Position numbers and translations under genes: made by a program | Source: Cohnella sp. AR92 | GTDB lineage: Bacteria > Bacillota > Bacilli > Paenibacillales > Paenibacillaceae | Length of the DNA: 64,000 nucleotides | NCBI RefSeq assembly: GCF_003990975.1 | Contig: NZ_RZJR01000014.1 | Coordinates: 1 to 64,000 of the forward strand | Reading direction: 5' to 3' | The notes under the pieces: model-generated | The model's database searches: none | The model's input: only the letters and a program-made list of their open reading frames with translations | Told to the model about the DNA's origin: nothing | Part shown: one piece after another, positions 56,477-64,000 of the stretch | Layout: each line of letters opens with the position of its first letter | Numbering within the stretch: the first letter of the stretch is position 1

Positions 56477-57367
56477 TTAAAAGTTTGTATCAAATGAGTA
56501 GGACCACATGAACATCGCTATGACGAACCAAAGCAATGCAAGCGCAGTACCGCCCAGATTGATCATGAATAGGATTTGATTCAAGTCGTTCTCCCGCGCC
56601 TCGAAGCTGGATTGCTGCTTCTTGTTCAGCGTCTCGGAATTTTCTTTGAGCATCTTGTCTAGATCCTCATATTCCACGCTGTCCATGTCTCGCAGCATCG
56701 ACGCCAGATAGGCAATCTCATCGTTCTTCGGATGCCTCTCGAGCATCTGCGTTAAGGCGATATCCTTTCCCCGCCCCCACTCGTGTTCAAGGATCAATAA
56801 GTCTTGCTTGATCACCTTGAAGTAAGACTGGTATTTCTGGATGAGAGAGAGTACACTCCGTTTTTGAGTCTCTTGCACCTCATTGCGCAGCAGGAGCAAA
56901 AGGACATGTGTCTCTCTTGTCACTCGATAACGCCGGATCTTTTGAAGCAACGGGCCGATAACGTTCGAAAAGATCGAAAAGTTCTTCACGCTCGGCCAAA
57001 GGCAGCTGTAAATCAACACTGTAAGTACCAGACCGAACAACAACGAGCCGTGAGTCAATACATAACGAAGAAGGGTAACAAGCAACACAGTGCCGGCGGC
57101 AACATCTCGGATCACCTTCAGCTTCGCAGCACTGATCGGAAGACCCATGCTCCGGATCAACTGATTTTCCTTTTCGTTATGGTAAAACTGTTGCCAATTC
57201 GACAGGCGCTCCCGCGCTTCTAACTGGACATAAATCCGCATCTCGTTGATGGCCGTGAGCCTCTGTCCTCTACCAATCGAAAGGACCATTCCAAGCGATG
57301 CAAGGATGATCAGAATGAAACTGGCCCAAAGTAACGAGTAGAACGGATTTACGAACAAGAATGACAT
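56477..57367 (-). CDS. TadC-like T2SS-F-family membrane protein
   Basis: 296 residues with TM segments at about 8-29, 92-112, 113-133 and 270-290, and a cytoplasmic helical domain between the third and fourth (ETHVLLLLLRNEVQETQKRS, then V-E-Y-E-D-L-D-K-M-L). This is the GspF/TadC layout of the inner-membrane platform. Lies 15 nt after the TadB-like gene. Confidence 0.75.
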   Translation of the reverse strand: MSFLFVNPFYSLLWASFILIILASLGMVLSIGRGQRLTAINEMRIYVQLEARERLSNWQQFYHNEKENQLIRSMGLPISAAKLKVIRDVAAGTVLLVTLLRYVLTHGSLLFGLVLTVLIYSCLWPSVKNFSIFSNVIGPLLQKIRRYRVTRETHVLLLLLRNEVQETQKRSVLSLIQKYQSYFKVIKQDLLILEHEWGRGKDIALTQMLERHPKNDEIAYLASMLRDMDSVEYEDLDKMLKENSETLNKKQQSSFEARENDLNQILFMINLGGTALALLWFVIAMFMWSYSFDTNF

Positions 57368-57382
57368 CGCATAAGCACCCCC

Positions 57383-58429
57383 TTACAAATCAAACTTCCG
57401 GCGTGTGATAACGAGATTCACGATGATGGCCAAAAATCCAAAGATGACCGAAGCCACGAACAAGGTCGATCCTAGCGGAGAATCAAACATAAACCTTCTA
57501 GCAGCCTCATCGCCCATCATCTTCACGCCAAAATAGTGGGCGCCGTACAGAAGAGGGAATGTGAAGAACCCGACCTGTACAATTTCCTTCTTCTTCGGCT
57601 TGTCCTCCGTCGTCACGCGCAGGAACCCGTGCATTTGCTCGATCTGCGATCGTAACCCCACCGAGATTCTCTTCGTCTCCCGACGCCCCGAAGCATTATT
57701 CACAAGACCGTAAGCCTCACGGATCATGATGAAAAAGGCTCTAGCAAAGATGGACCCCACCTGATGCTCAAAGACCTCGAGCTCAAACCTTAGCTTCTCT
57801 TCCTGTTTCCGCTGCATGGCTTGCGCAACGCGGAACGTCATGTTTTTAAACACGCCAGACGGAAGCACATCGGTGAGCTCCAGCAGGGTCGGGTAGAGAT
57901 CGAACTTTTGGAGATACTTGCGCTCGAATGCTTCGACATAACTCAGGAATTGATGGCTAAGCTTCGCGCGTCGCCGCTGAATCAAAGCCCGCAGGACCAG
58001 GAACGGGAGCAGCATGGCACCTAATCCAATGAGGATCGGGATAACGTAACTCAATTGGTTGTAGGGAAGGGAACTGTTTCCCGTTTGGAAATAGCTTCGT
58101 TCCACCCACAAACCGCATGCAGCGCCGATTAGTACACTGAGAAGCAAGCTGGCGTTCAGCACAATCCGCGTCATGGAAGGCGTCAGCTTTACAAGAGCAT
58201 TCAAGTCGAGGGCAACCAGCCGGTACCAAGACCGTTTAAAATAATCCTCGCTTCGGACCCCTTTCCCCTGGAAAGCGCCACTGTCACTGAACCGCTGATC
58301 AATCTCCAACTGCTTGCGATAGAGTGACACTGCTTCAAACATGAGCGCAATGCCGCCTACCACGCCGCCCAGCAGGATCAAGATCATACAAAGCTGCATC
58401 CAGTAGTCGCTTACTAGCGTTAGAATCAA
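57383..58429 (-). CDS. TadB-like T2SS-F-family membrane protein
   Basis: 348 residues if TTG 58429 is used; GGGGAGG lies 8 nt upstream within the CpaF 3' end and the TTG overlaps its TGA. TM segments at about 10-32, 93-110, 130-155 and two near the C-terminus (299-320, 323-343). Cytoplasmic domain YVEAFERKYLQKFDLYPTLL, as in TadB. Platform protein partnered with TadC and CpaF. Confidence 0.75.
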   Translation of the reverse strand: MILTLVSDYWMQLCMILILLGGVVGGIALMFEAVSLYRKQLEIDQRFSDSGAFQGKGVRSEDYFKRSWYRLVALDLNALVKLTPSMTRIVLNASLLLSVLIGAACGLWVERSYFQTGNSSLPYNQLSYVIPILIGLGAMLLPFLVLRALIQRRRAKLSHQFLSYVEAFERKYLQKFDLYPTLLELTDVLPSGVFKNMTFRVAQAMQRKQEEKLRFELEVFEHQVGSIFARAFFIMIREAYGLVNNASGRRETKRISVGLRSQIEQMHGFLRVTTEDKPKKKEIVQVGFFTFPLLYGAHYFGVKMMGDEAARRFMFDSPLGSTLFVASVIFGFLAIIVNLVITRRKFDL

Positions 58430-59907
58430 ACGCCACCGCCTCCCCAACTAAGCGATATTTCCTTCTCGTCATCAGGGATGGGGAACCTTTGCGATAGCTT
58501 CGCCAGCACGCTCATGCCTTCTTCGAAAGCCTCGCGATTCTTCCTTCGCATGCGGCGCTGCAGCCGGCTGTCGATGATGTTGTTGAACCGCCAACCATCG
58601 CCGTCGAACCACATGAGGCGCCGGCTGGTAACGGTTAGCGATATCGCATCGAAGACAATCTCCGCAATTTCCACATTCCGTAAGGTGATCTGATCCTCAT
58701 CCAGCTCCATGACGAGTACGAAATCGATGTGACTCGCGTAATCGGTCAGGGCAATCCGATACTCCATCCCTTTCGTCCCGCGGATCTCTTTCCGGGCTAA
58801 CGTTCCCGGCACGTTTGTGGAGTCCTTCTCGTGCATGGAAGATCCGACAAAGCCGGTCGTATTGGCACATGCTTCTTTATACATGCCCGCCTCTACCTCC
58901 CGGACCTCCCCGATAAGGTACTGACTAGGATCCTGGCGCAGCGTTCGCGGGAATACTTCTGAAACCATTGTTTTGTCGTCTCCGACAAACTCAGTAATAT
59001 CGCGGTCCGGGAAGAGCGCCTTCAGTCCAAGCTCTGGCGCATTCTCAGCCAAGACGGTGATTTTGTCCGTTTCCGTTTCTGCAAACAGCGATATCAGCAT
59101 CGTCGACTTCCCGACTCCCGGCTCACCCGAAAGCATGCATTTGGATCCGCAACGCGAAATCATCCGGAAGACAGGGATCGCCTCTTCGGGAATCGTGTTT
59201 AGCCGAGCTTGTTCCTGTAACGTGAAGTGAGAAACCGTGCTCCGCCGAAAAACGATGGTCGGCCATTTTGTAAACGGAGGCTGCGTAATGACCACGCGCG
59301 TTCCATCGAACAGCTGCAGCTCCGCGTAATTCTTATCCCGGTTCATGTACTGCGCTTCATCATTACGCATCAGGTTCTCGATCAACCGGTAAACGTCTCG
59401 AATATGGCGGTATTGCTCATGCATCCGGTGTTTTTCCCCGATCTTCTTGTACCGGACTTCCGTTCCATTCACGCGGCATTTGCCGATGTTCCGGTGTCTC
59501 TCGAGCCATACACTGACGACGCCCAGCCCCCATATCTCATGGAAGAGGGCATCAACCAGGTTGAGGTAGGTCGACGGATACTGCGTATCCCCGAGCTTCA
59601 ATTGCTCGACTTGCTGCTTGATGACTGTTTTGAGTTCCTCGACCGCTTCCGGATGGCCAATTGTGGCGCGATGCTGCTGGAGCAGATATTGTTTCTGTTC
59701 ATTATCGCTATTGGCGCTCTCCAGGCGATGATCGAAGTATTTGCTGATGACATCCTTGGCGTTGTCAAACGCGACGAGGGAGAAGACAGATCCCTTTGAC
59801 TCATTCTTGTGATTGTCCCTCGCATAATCGATGAGCTGGTCAATCGATACTTCAGCGTGTATGTCTCGCTTCAGCTCGCTTTCCGCAATCGTCGTCATGC
59901 CCATCAC
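58426..59907 (-). CDS. CpaF/TadA-family secretion ATPase
   Basis: 493 residues. C-terminal ATPase domain: Walker A GEPGVGKST (261-269), Asp/Glu box VLAENAPELGL, Walker B YLIGEVREVEA (330-340), His box TGFVGSSMHEKDS (351-363). The N-terminal 200 residues are the CpaF-type NTD. Hexameric ATPase powering a Tad/T4P or T2SS-like machine. The start overlaps the CpaE-like stop by 4 bp (GTGATGG); ATG three bases later is equally possible. Confidence 0.88.
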   Translation of the reverse strand: MMGMTTIAESELKRDIHAEVSIDQLIDYARDNHKNESKGSVFSLVAFDNAKDVISKYFDHRLESANSDNEQKQYLLQQHRATIGHPEAVEELKTVIKQQVEQLKLGDTQYPSTYLNLVDALFHEIWGLGVVSVWLERHRNIGKCRVNGTEVRYKKIGEKHRMHEQYRHIRDVYRLIENLMRNDEAQYMNRDKNYAELQLFDGTRVVITQPPFTKWPTIVFRRSTVSHFTLQEQARLNTIPEEAIPVFRMISRCGSKCMLSGEPGVGKSTMLISLFAETETDKITVLAENAPELGLKALFPDRDITEFVGDDKTMVSEVFPRTLRQDPSQYLIGEVREVEAGMYKEACANTTGFVGSSMHEKDSTNVPGTLARKEIRGTKGMEYRIALTDYASHIDFVLVMELDEDQITLRNVEIAEIVFDAISLTVTSRRLMWFDGDGWRFNNIIDSRLQRRMRRKNREAFEEGMSVLAKLSQRFPIPDDEKEISLSWGGGGV

Positions 59908-61007
59908 CCTGTCTTTCCAGATAGCAAAGAGGACAAGGACCGGTTTTTATCCTGCTTCTGCAGCACCGATGGCAAAGAATAGTCAGCCGCGATCAGGTCA
60001 ACAAGCTTCCCTAAGCCGTTCTTGAAGTGCTTGGAGTTCTTCGCGTTAAGCGGTACATAGGGCAGCGTAGCAATGTTTGGCGAGTTCAAGAAGGAGGAAA
60101 TATTGAGCCTCGTTTCCGAGCCTTGGCCGTCGAAGTTCACAATGAATGAGGTTTTCCTGAGGTCAATGTCAAACTGCCGGATCAGGTGCGGTGTCACGGC
60201 ATAAAACTCCTGCATTTCGTCCGCCTTGCTGGTCGCTACCAGGTACTTCCGCTGAACGGATTTGAGCGGCACCAACGTATAGGAGTTGTCCCAGTACGGG
60301 CTGACATCAAGCAACGTAACGTCAAAGGCGTGCTGGATGATCCCGAGGATTTGTTCCAGGCGGTTTGGCATAAACGTCCGCGCATATTCGAGATGCGGGT
60401 TGCCGTTGATCTCAAAGATCGTGCCCTTCTGATGGGCAATTTCACGAACCCGCTCCGCTGTCAGGCTCCCCGCTTCATACTCTCGGTAGACCTGAAACAT
60501 CCCCTCCCGAGAAGCACTCATATCATAGGGATCCAGCCGGACAATGCCGATATGCGCCTGCGTCTTTTCCGCAAGCTGCTGGGCAACAGCGTCCACGACC
60601 TTCGAGGTGCCCGACTTCCGGTGGCAGGAAATAAAGGCGACTGCATTCTGGCGCTGGTTCTGGAAGCGCTCCGGGAAGACTTCCCGCGCGATTTCTTCTT
60701 GCACCTGCATATCCGTCCGATCGACGAGGAAAATGGCGCCCTTAAGCCCGCATGTTTCTTTGGCCTGATCGTAGTCATCGCCCAAGCCGCGGCGAACGCC
60801 ATACACATAAATCAGTTTCGCTTTCGGGTACTCGCTCGCTGCCAGATCCAGCAACTGCAAGGAGGTGTGATCCAAGATCACGACATCGATTTCGCGGTTT
60901 GCCGTAAGCTCGAACATGTATTCCGTGTTCTGCAGGTCTTTGATGTTCTGCACGATCGGAGTAAGCCGGCTTGTACTGCCAATGACGACTGCTTTCACCC
61001 CGTTCAC
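59904..61007 (-). CDS. CpaE-like ATPase with degenerate Walker A
   Basis: 367 residues, GTG at 61007 or three codons on. N-terminal receiver-like domain (about 1-110; DVVILDHTSLQLLDLAASEY), then a MinD-like domain whose Walker A reads ISCHRKSGTSKVVDA (127-141), retaining the two Lys but lacking the P-loop glycines of K-G-G-x-G-K. Later VTLLDVSPYWDNSYT and V-A-T-S-K-A-D-E. Resembles CpaE/TadZ, which localises the Tad machine; ATP binding may be lost. Overlaps its neighbours by 4 bp on both sides. Confidence 0.75.
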   Translation of the reverse strand: MNGVKAVVIGSTSRLTPIVQNIKDLQNTEYMFELTANREIDVVILDHTSLQLLDLAASEYPKAKLIYVYGVRRGLGDDYDQAKETCGLKGAIFLVDRTDMQVQEEIAREVFPERFQNQRQNAVAFISCHRKSGTSKVVDAVAQQLAEKTQAHIGIVRLDPYDMSASREGMFQVYREYEAGSLTAERVREIAHQKGTIFEINGNPHLEYARTFMPNRLEQILGIIQHAFDVTLLDVSPYWDNSYTLVPLKSVQRKYLVATSKADEMQEFYAVTPHLIRQFDIDLRKTSFIVNFDGQGSETRLNISSFLNSPNIATLPYVPLNAKNSKHFKNGLGKLVDLIAADYSLPSVLQKQDKNRSLSSLLSGKTG

Positions 61008-61801
61008 TCCCCTTCGTTTACCGCATAGATGAGTTTGTAACCCTCTTGAACGGCCATTTTGAGAACGCCGTATTGCTCTGGTGTTAAGAAGATCTTCGCT
61101 TCTGTCGGCTTCCCGCTTCCCTCGGAACGATCATCGACGCCTGATCCGTTGTGGATCGCCTTGTTAGCCGAGTCCGTAATGTATCTTAGGCGAACGTCGG
61201 TAAGGATCGGTGTGCTGAGCGGACGCTCTGGCGTTTCCTTGATGGTTTCGACGCTGCCACTTACCTGGACATTGATCGATCCATCCATGCCGCTTCCTGT
61301 TTCGGAAGGCGATGTAGTAGAAGAAACGTTGGTCTGCAGCAATGCTTGCTTCAGCTTATCTGTCGGGAACAGCCAAATCTCTCCGATATCGCCGTTACGG
61401 CCGGTCCAGTCAAGCACTTCCCACCAACTGGCCGGGATCGGATATTCCTTTTCCCCTGCTTTTTGCGTAAACACGCTCTCCCCGACATAGTTGACGGTAA
61501 GGAAGTCGCCCGGATATAGGGTTTGAACCATGACCTTATCCATGACGGAATCCCGGTTCTCAGCCGTAATCATGTTCGGTGTCACGGACGCCTGCAGGAT
61601 CTCCTTGGCTTCAAATAAGCTGTCAAACTTCTCGGAAGTAATTTCGGTGTATCGCTCAACCTTTATATCTCCAATCGGTTCATAGACGATGGTGCTCGGC
61701 AATAGATCCTGTCCCTTGGCATAGATAAGGGCAAATCCCCCGATACCGGCTAAGAACATGAAGATGGCCAGCGAAAACACGACGGTGACACGTACGCGCA
61801 T
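61004..61801 (-). CDS. CpaB/RcpC-like SAF-domain protein
   Basis: 265 residues. TM helix at 7-27 (VVFSLAIFMFLAGIGGFALI), SAF-like domain (about 45-110; EAKEILQASVTPNMITAENR, then Q-T-L-Y-P-G-D-F-L), and a C-terminal beta region including IGEIWLFPTDKLKQALLQ and a Ser/Thr-rich linker. CpaB proteins form the outer-face ring of Tad pili, so its presence beside CpaE and CpaF supports a Tad-like apparatus. Confidence 0.72.
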   Translation of the reverse strand: MRVRVTVVFSLAIFMFLAGIGGFALIYAKGQDLLPSTIVYEPIGDIKVERYTEITSEKFDSLFEAKEILQASVTPNMITAENRDSVMDKVMVQTLYPGDFLTVNYVGESVFTQKAGEKEYPIPASWWEVLDWTGRNGDIGEIWLFPTDKLKQALLQTNVSSTTSPSETGSGMDGSINVQVSGSVETIKETPERPLSTPILTDVRLRYITDSANKAIHNGSGVDDRSEGSGKPTEAKIFLTPEQYGVLKMAVQEGYKLIYAVNEGE

Positions 61802-61883
61802 AACCCGCTCCTCTCGATGGACGAATCGTCTCGTTTGACGGACGATGGCAACGGCTAGTCCTTATGAAACGATTCGACTCTCT

Positions 61884-62831
61884 TCAGTCTAGGAAATCAA
61901 ATACGAACTTCTTGAGGATTACATCTCCCGGCTGATCGCCTTTTATAGCGACCCGGAAGGCCTCCTTCACATCGCTCATGTGCTCATCAATCAAAAAGAG
62001 ATGAAACATATCATCTGGCAAATAGTTGAGCGAGCCTACCAGCTCAATAACGGCTTGTTCCGTACCGCAGCTCCATAGCATGATCGGCTGGTTATCCGAT
62101 GGGAACGGGCTCGGGAGTGTGCCTTCCCGAGCGATCCAATCCCCATAGCGCTTCATCTTGTACTTCATGAACCGCAGAGGCTTCTTCGTTTGCTGTAGCC
62201 GTTCGACATACATCACGATCGCTCCAGCTGGCGTGTTCATCTTGACCAGCGCGAGTGGGTTTTCTTCGTTCGGCGCCAAATGCGGATACAAAACGAAGTC
62301 CGACTCATGGATGATCCCTTTGAGCAGCAGTTGAACCCGCAGCTCATTGACAGCACAAACGGCAAGGTTGTGGGTTATGTTCTGCGCCAAGGCAATGGGG
62401 TTGGGGAGGTCGTGCATGCCCATGACAAACCCCAAGTAATTTCGAGCCGCAACCCCAATGCTCCATACGTATTCCCTGGCGTTATACTCACTTTCCATGT
62501 GCCAACCGTCGAACCAGCCAATCTGTTGCAAGAAACGAAGGCGCGATCCAAGCTTATGTGCCTTCGGGAATTGATGCTGATAGAGCCGGCGAAGTTGGTT
62601 TTCCGTTAGAACTCTCATTTTGGCAAGGGTAATTGCCACTTCAACATCGCTTTCCGTGATTTGTCCGGTTTCGACGCGGAAAACCGTCAACTCCAAATTC
62701 GTATCCGGCCGGCTTTGCCACGGCAACATCTTGATCTGCAAAGCCGGATCATCGAATATCGGAACGCCGCCATCAAGCGACTTCCAAATACGAACCGGGT
62801 CTATCTCAGGTGGAGTGGGAGTTGAACGCAT
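61884..62831 (-). CDS. Replication-relaxation-like winged-helix protein
   Basis: 315 residues if started at ATG 62831 (no clear RBS; a TTG at 62924 would lengthen it and overlap the S1 gene by 119 bp). A winged-helix segment (VLTENQLRRLYQHQFPKAHK, then R-L-R-F-L-Q-Q-I-G-W-F) resembles plasmid/ICE replication-relaxation proteins. The C-terminal 150 residues are an alpha/beta domain of the kind these families use (YVERLQQTKKPLRFMKYKMK). Sits between the S1 protein and the Tad-like genes. Confidence 0.6.
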   Translation of the reverse strand: MRSTPTPPEIDPVRIWKSLDGGVPIFDDPALQIKMLPWQSRPDTNLELTVFRVETGQITESDVEVAITLAKMRVLTENQLRRLYQHQFPKAHKLGSRLRFLQQIGWFDGWHMESEYNAREYVWSIGVAARNYLGFVMGMHDLPNPIALAQNITHNLAVCAVNELRVQLLLKGIIHESDFVLYPHLAPNEENPLALVKMNTPAGAIVMYVERLQQTKKPLRFMKYKMKRYGDWIAREGTLPSPFPSDNQPIMLWSCGTEQAVIELVGSLNYLPDDMFHLFLIDEHMSDVKEAFRVAIKGDQPGDVILKKFVFDFLD

Positions 62832-63741
62832 ATGGTCTACGAAGAGACGATTGCAGCGTCGGATCAAGTTTAAAGATACGTGCTCTTCCGCGTCGGTTTT
62901 GCTTATCCATCGATACGATTTCAACGTGGACCTTTAATCCTTGCGGCAGGCTGCCGCCGTACTGGCGCCGTAAATTGGACTGGAGATTACCCAGAATGAC
63001 GATTCCCTTCGGCAGCTCCAGGAAGTAGCTGTTCTGGCCGGACCCGAAGCCGGTGATTTTCGCGACTGTGGTATCGCCGCGTGTGTAGTGATCCTCGATA
63101 TTCTCCCAAAGCTTCGCCTTCTCCTCGTCTAGCACTGCCTTACGAGAGAGGCGGACCCGATAGCCGAACTCGGCTGCCGTCGTGCTGGCGCCTGTTGTGG
63201 CCTCTTCTCCCGCTTCCGCTTCTTCCTCCCGCTTCGGAAGCTCGTCGATCGTCAGGATCTTCAGATCGAGCTCGGTTCCGATCTTCAGAAACTCCCGGAG
63301 GTTCGTCGTACGGACATGATCCCACTCTTGCGGCGGAATGAGGCAGGGAACACCCTCCACATCGACAAACACGAGGTTGTTTGCCGTAACGCCGGTTACA
63401 TAGCCGGTTACCATGTCGCCTTCGCTATGATTCCGGATAAAGGTTTTCGCCACTCGCGGAATCGCTTCAAGCCTGCTCACGATAACATGGCCGTCCGGTG
63501 TAACCTGCTTCACGATAAACGGCACTTCGGTTTGCAGGAAGCCGCTGTAGGAGGACAAATTGCGCTTAACGAATTCATCTTTCCGGCAGTACACGATAAC
63601 GCCGTTGAAGTTGATCAGAATCAGTTCTTCTGTGCTGTCTTTCGACAAGCGCACCTGGCTGATTTTCTCTACCACGCCGGTTTGAACATAGTTTTTCCGC
63701 ATCGATTCCTGTAACAGTTCCAGTACCGCTGCATTATTCAT
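62806..63741 (-). CDS. S1-domain RNA-binding protein
   Basis: 311 residues from ATG 63741 (TAGGAGGCTATCC). Several OB-fold (S1-like) units: VQTGVVEKISQVRLSKDSTE, then GDMVTGYVTGVTANNLVFVD with V-E-G-V-P-C-L-I-P-P, and TVAKITGFGSGQNSYFLELP near the C-terminus. RpsA-like architecture, so binding of single-stranded RNA is likely. First gene of the transcription unit reading into the Tad-like cluster; may act on the many structured leaders in this element, which is speculation. Confidence 0.78.
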   Translation of the reverse strand: MNNAAVLELLQESMRKNYVQTGVVEKISQVRLSKDSTEELILINFNGVIVYCRKDEFVKRNLSSYSGFLQTEVPFIVKQVTPDGHVIVSRLEAIPRVAKTFIRNHSEGDMVTGYVTGVTANNLVFVDVEGVPCLIPPQEWDHVRTTNLREFLKIGTELDLKILTIDELPKREEEAEAGEEATTGASTTAAEFGYRVRLSRKAVLDEEKAKLWENIEDHYTRGDTTVAKITGFGSGQNSYFLELPKGIVILGNLQSNLRRQYGGSLPQGLKVHVEIVSMDKQNRRGRARIFKLDPTLQSSLRRPYAFNSHST

Positions 63742-63769
63742 GGATAGCCTCCTAATGGGTAATTTGAGC

Positions 63770-63820
63770 AAAAAAACAAAAAAAGAAGACGCACGTAACC
63801 AATAGGTCGCGTGCGTCTTC
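63770..63820 (-). terminator. Leader terminator (attenuator) upstream of the S1 gene
   Basis: GAAGACGCACG pairs perfectly (11 bp) with CGTGCGTCTTC around CGACCTATTGGTTA, followed by TTTTTTTGTTTTTTT. Because the promoter at 63858-63886 lies upstream and the gene start downstream, it is a true leader terminator rather than the end of the previous gene. Confidence 0.85.
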
Positions 63821-63857
63821 CGCTTTTCGCTCATTTCAATATTTTTCAATTAAGTTC

Positions 63858-63886
63858 ACTATAATCAAATCCCGTTCAACTGACAA
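63858..63886 (-). promoter_or_regulatory. Sigma-A promoter of the S1/Tad operon
   Basis: TTGTCA (63881-63886), 17-bp spacer, TATAGT (63858-63863), close to consensus. Gives a leader of about 110 nt containing the 63770-63820 terminator. Confidence 0.8.
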
Positions 63887-63907
63887 GTCCTAATGTGCCG
63901 TGTCAAA

Positions 63908-64000
63908 TTACTTATCCTTCGTCACTTCGAATATCTTCTTCAAGAATGGATTGCTGTTCACATCGATCCCTGAATCCTGCAGATGATCCAGCCGCCGTTT
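63908..64000 (-). CDS. 3' end of an unidentified gene (partial)
   Basis: The last 30 codons of a minus-strand gene entering from the right edge: KRRLDHLQDSGIDVNSNPFL, then K-K-I-F-E-V-T-K-D-K and TAA. Too short to assign. Confidence 0.55.
   Translation of the reverse strand, partial: KRRLDHLQDSGIDVNSNPFLKKIFEVTKDK

Noticed and set aside
60186..61028. Plus-strand frame of 280 codons opposite cpaE-like gene
   Set aside because: Antisense to a gene with clear CpaE features; product rich in His/Arg/Pro without motifs.

Overview
The window reads as one end of an assembled contig from a low-GC Gram-positive bacterium, most likely Paenibacillaceae (Paenibacillus, Cohnella or Brevibacillus-like). 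This rests on strong GGAGG ribosome binding sites, frequent TTG and GTG starts, copper-amine-oxidase-N stalk-domain exoproteins, a NucB/excalibur nuclease and sigma-A-type promoters. No rRNA, tRNA, ribosomal protein or core metabolic gene is present. Almost every gene is on the minus strand, and the content (tyrosine recombinase, replicon-borne sliding clamp, primase-like TOPRIM protein, SNF2 helicase, two DNA methyltransferases, toxin-like genes, Tad-like secretion genes) fits a large plasmid, plasmid-prophage or integrative conjugative element. The first 13 bases match the Tn5/Nextera mosaic end, so the left edge is probably a contig end carrying adapter sequence.

Layout in coordinate order. 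1-5.2 kb: Xre-type regulator, NYN nuclease-like protein, small hypotheticals, an excisionase-like HTH, membrane and stalk proteins, a nuclease lipoprotein and a RelE-like toxin. 5.46-6.5 kb: the tyrosine recombinase, on the plus strand. 6.5-13 kb: small hypothetical genes and a membrane Lon-like protease. 13.2-20.1 kb: one long minus-strand operon encoding an apparent prokaryotic ubiquitin-like conjugation system (E2-like PRTRC-B, Ubl-like PRTRC-C, JAB peptidase, 31-aa peptide, ThiF E1), ending in a YodL-domain protein and a TGT/DpdA-like protein. 20.4-22.7 kb: NucB nuclease and TPR lipoprotein flanked by seven copies of a 20-bp repeat. 22.7-28.7 kb: SNF2-like helicase, zinc ribbon and DUF6094 methyltransferase. 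29-33.5 kb: metallopeptidase-like protein, cytosine methyltransferase with internal repeats, and a TOPRIM/DUF3854 protein. 33.6-42 kb: Ser/Thr kinase, membrane GAF protein, PAPS-reductase-family protein, a DUF4258/YgiT pair and DnaN. 42-47.5 kb: MazF-like protein, MinD/CpaE-like ATPase, AlbA/Schlafen-like protein and a DUF2325-like protein. 47.5-63.8 kb: a 2,096-residue exoprotein, a stalk protein and a Tad-like cluster (CpaB, CpaE, CpaF, TadB, TadC, pilin-like proteins) with an S1-domain protein.

The most striking feature is non-coding. Nine related structured leader RNAs (called A to I here) sit directly upstream of operons across the window. Most have their own sigma-A promoter, a stem with a 7-nt loop, a small covarying NCCC/GGGN hairpin followed by an invariant GG, and an intrinsic terminator just before the downstream RBS. 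Beyond these, about twenty simpler intrinsic terminators lie between co-directional genes or in leaders, close to ribosome binding sites. This suggests replicon-wide control by attenuation or antitermination. I do not recognise the leader family; covariance searches would decide whether it is known.

Gene calls rest on reading translated sequence for motifs. No database search was possible, and start codons were moved where a Shine-Dalgarno sequence decided them.
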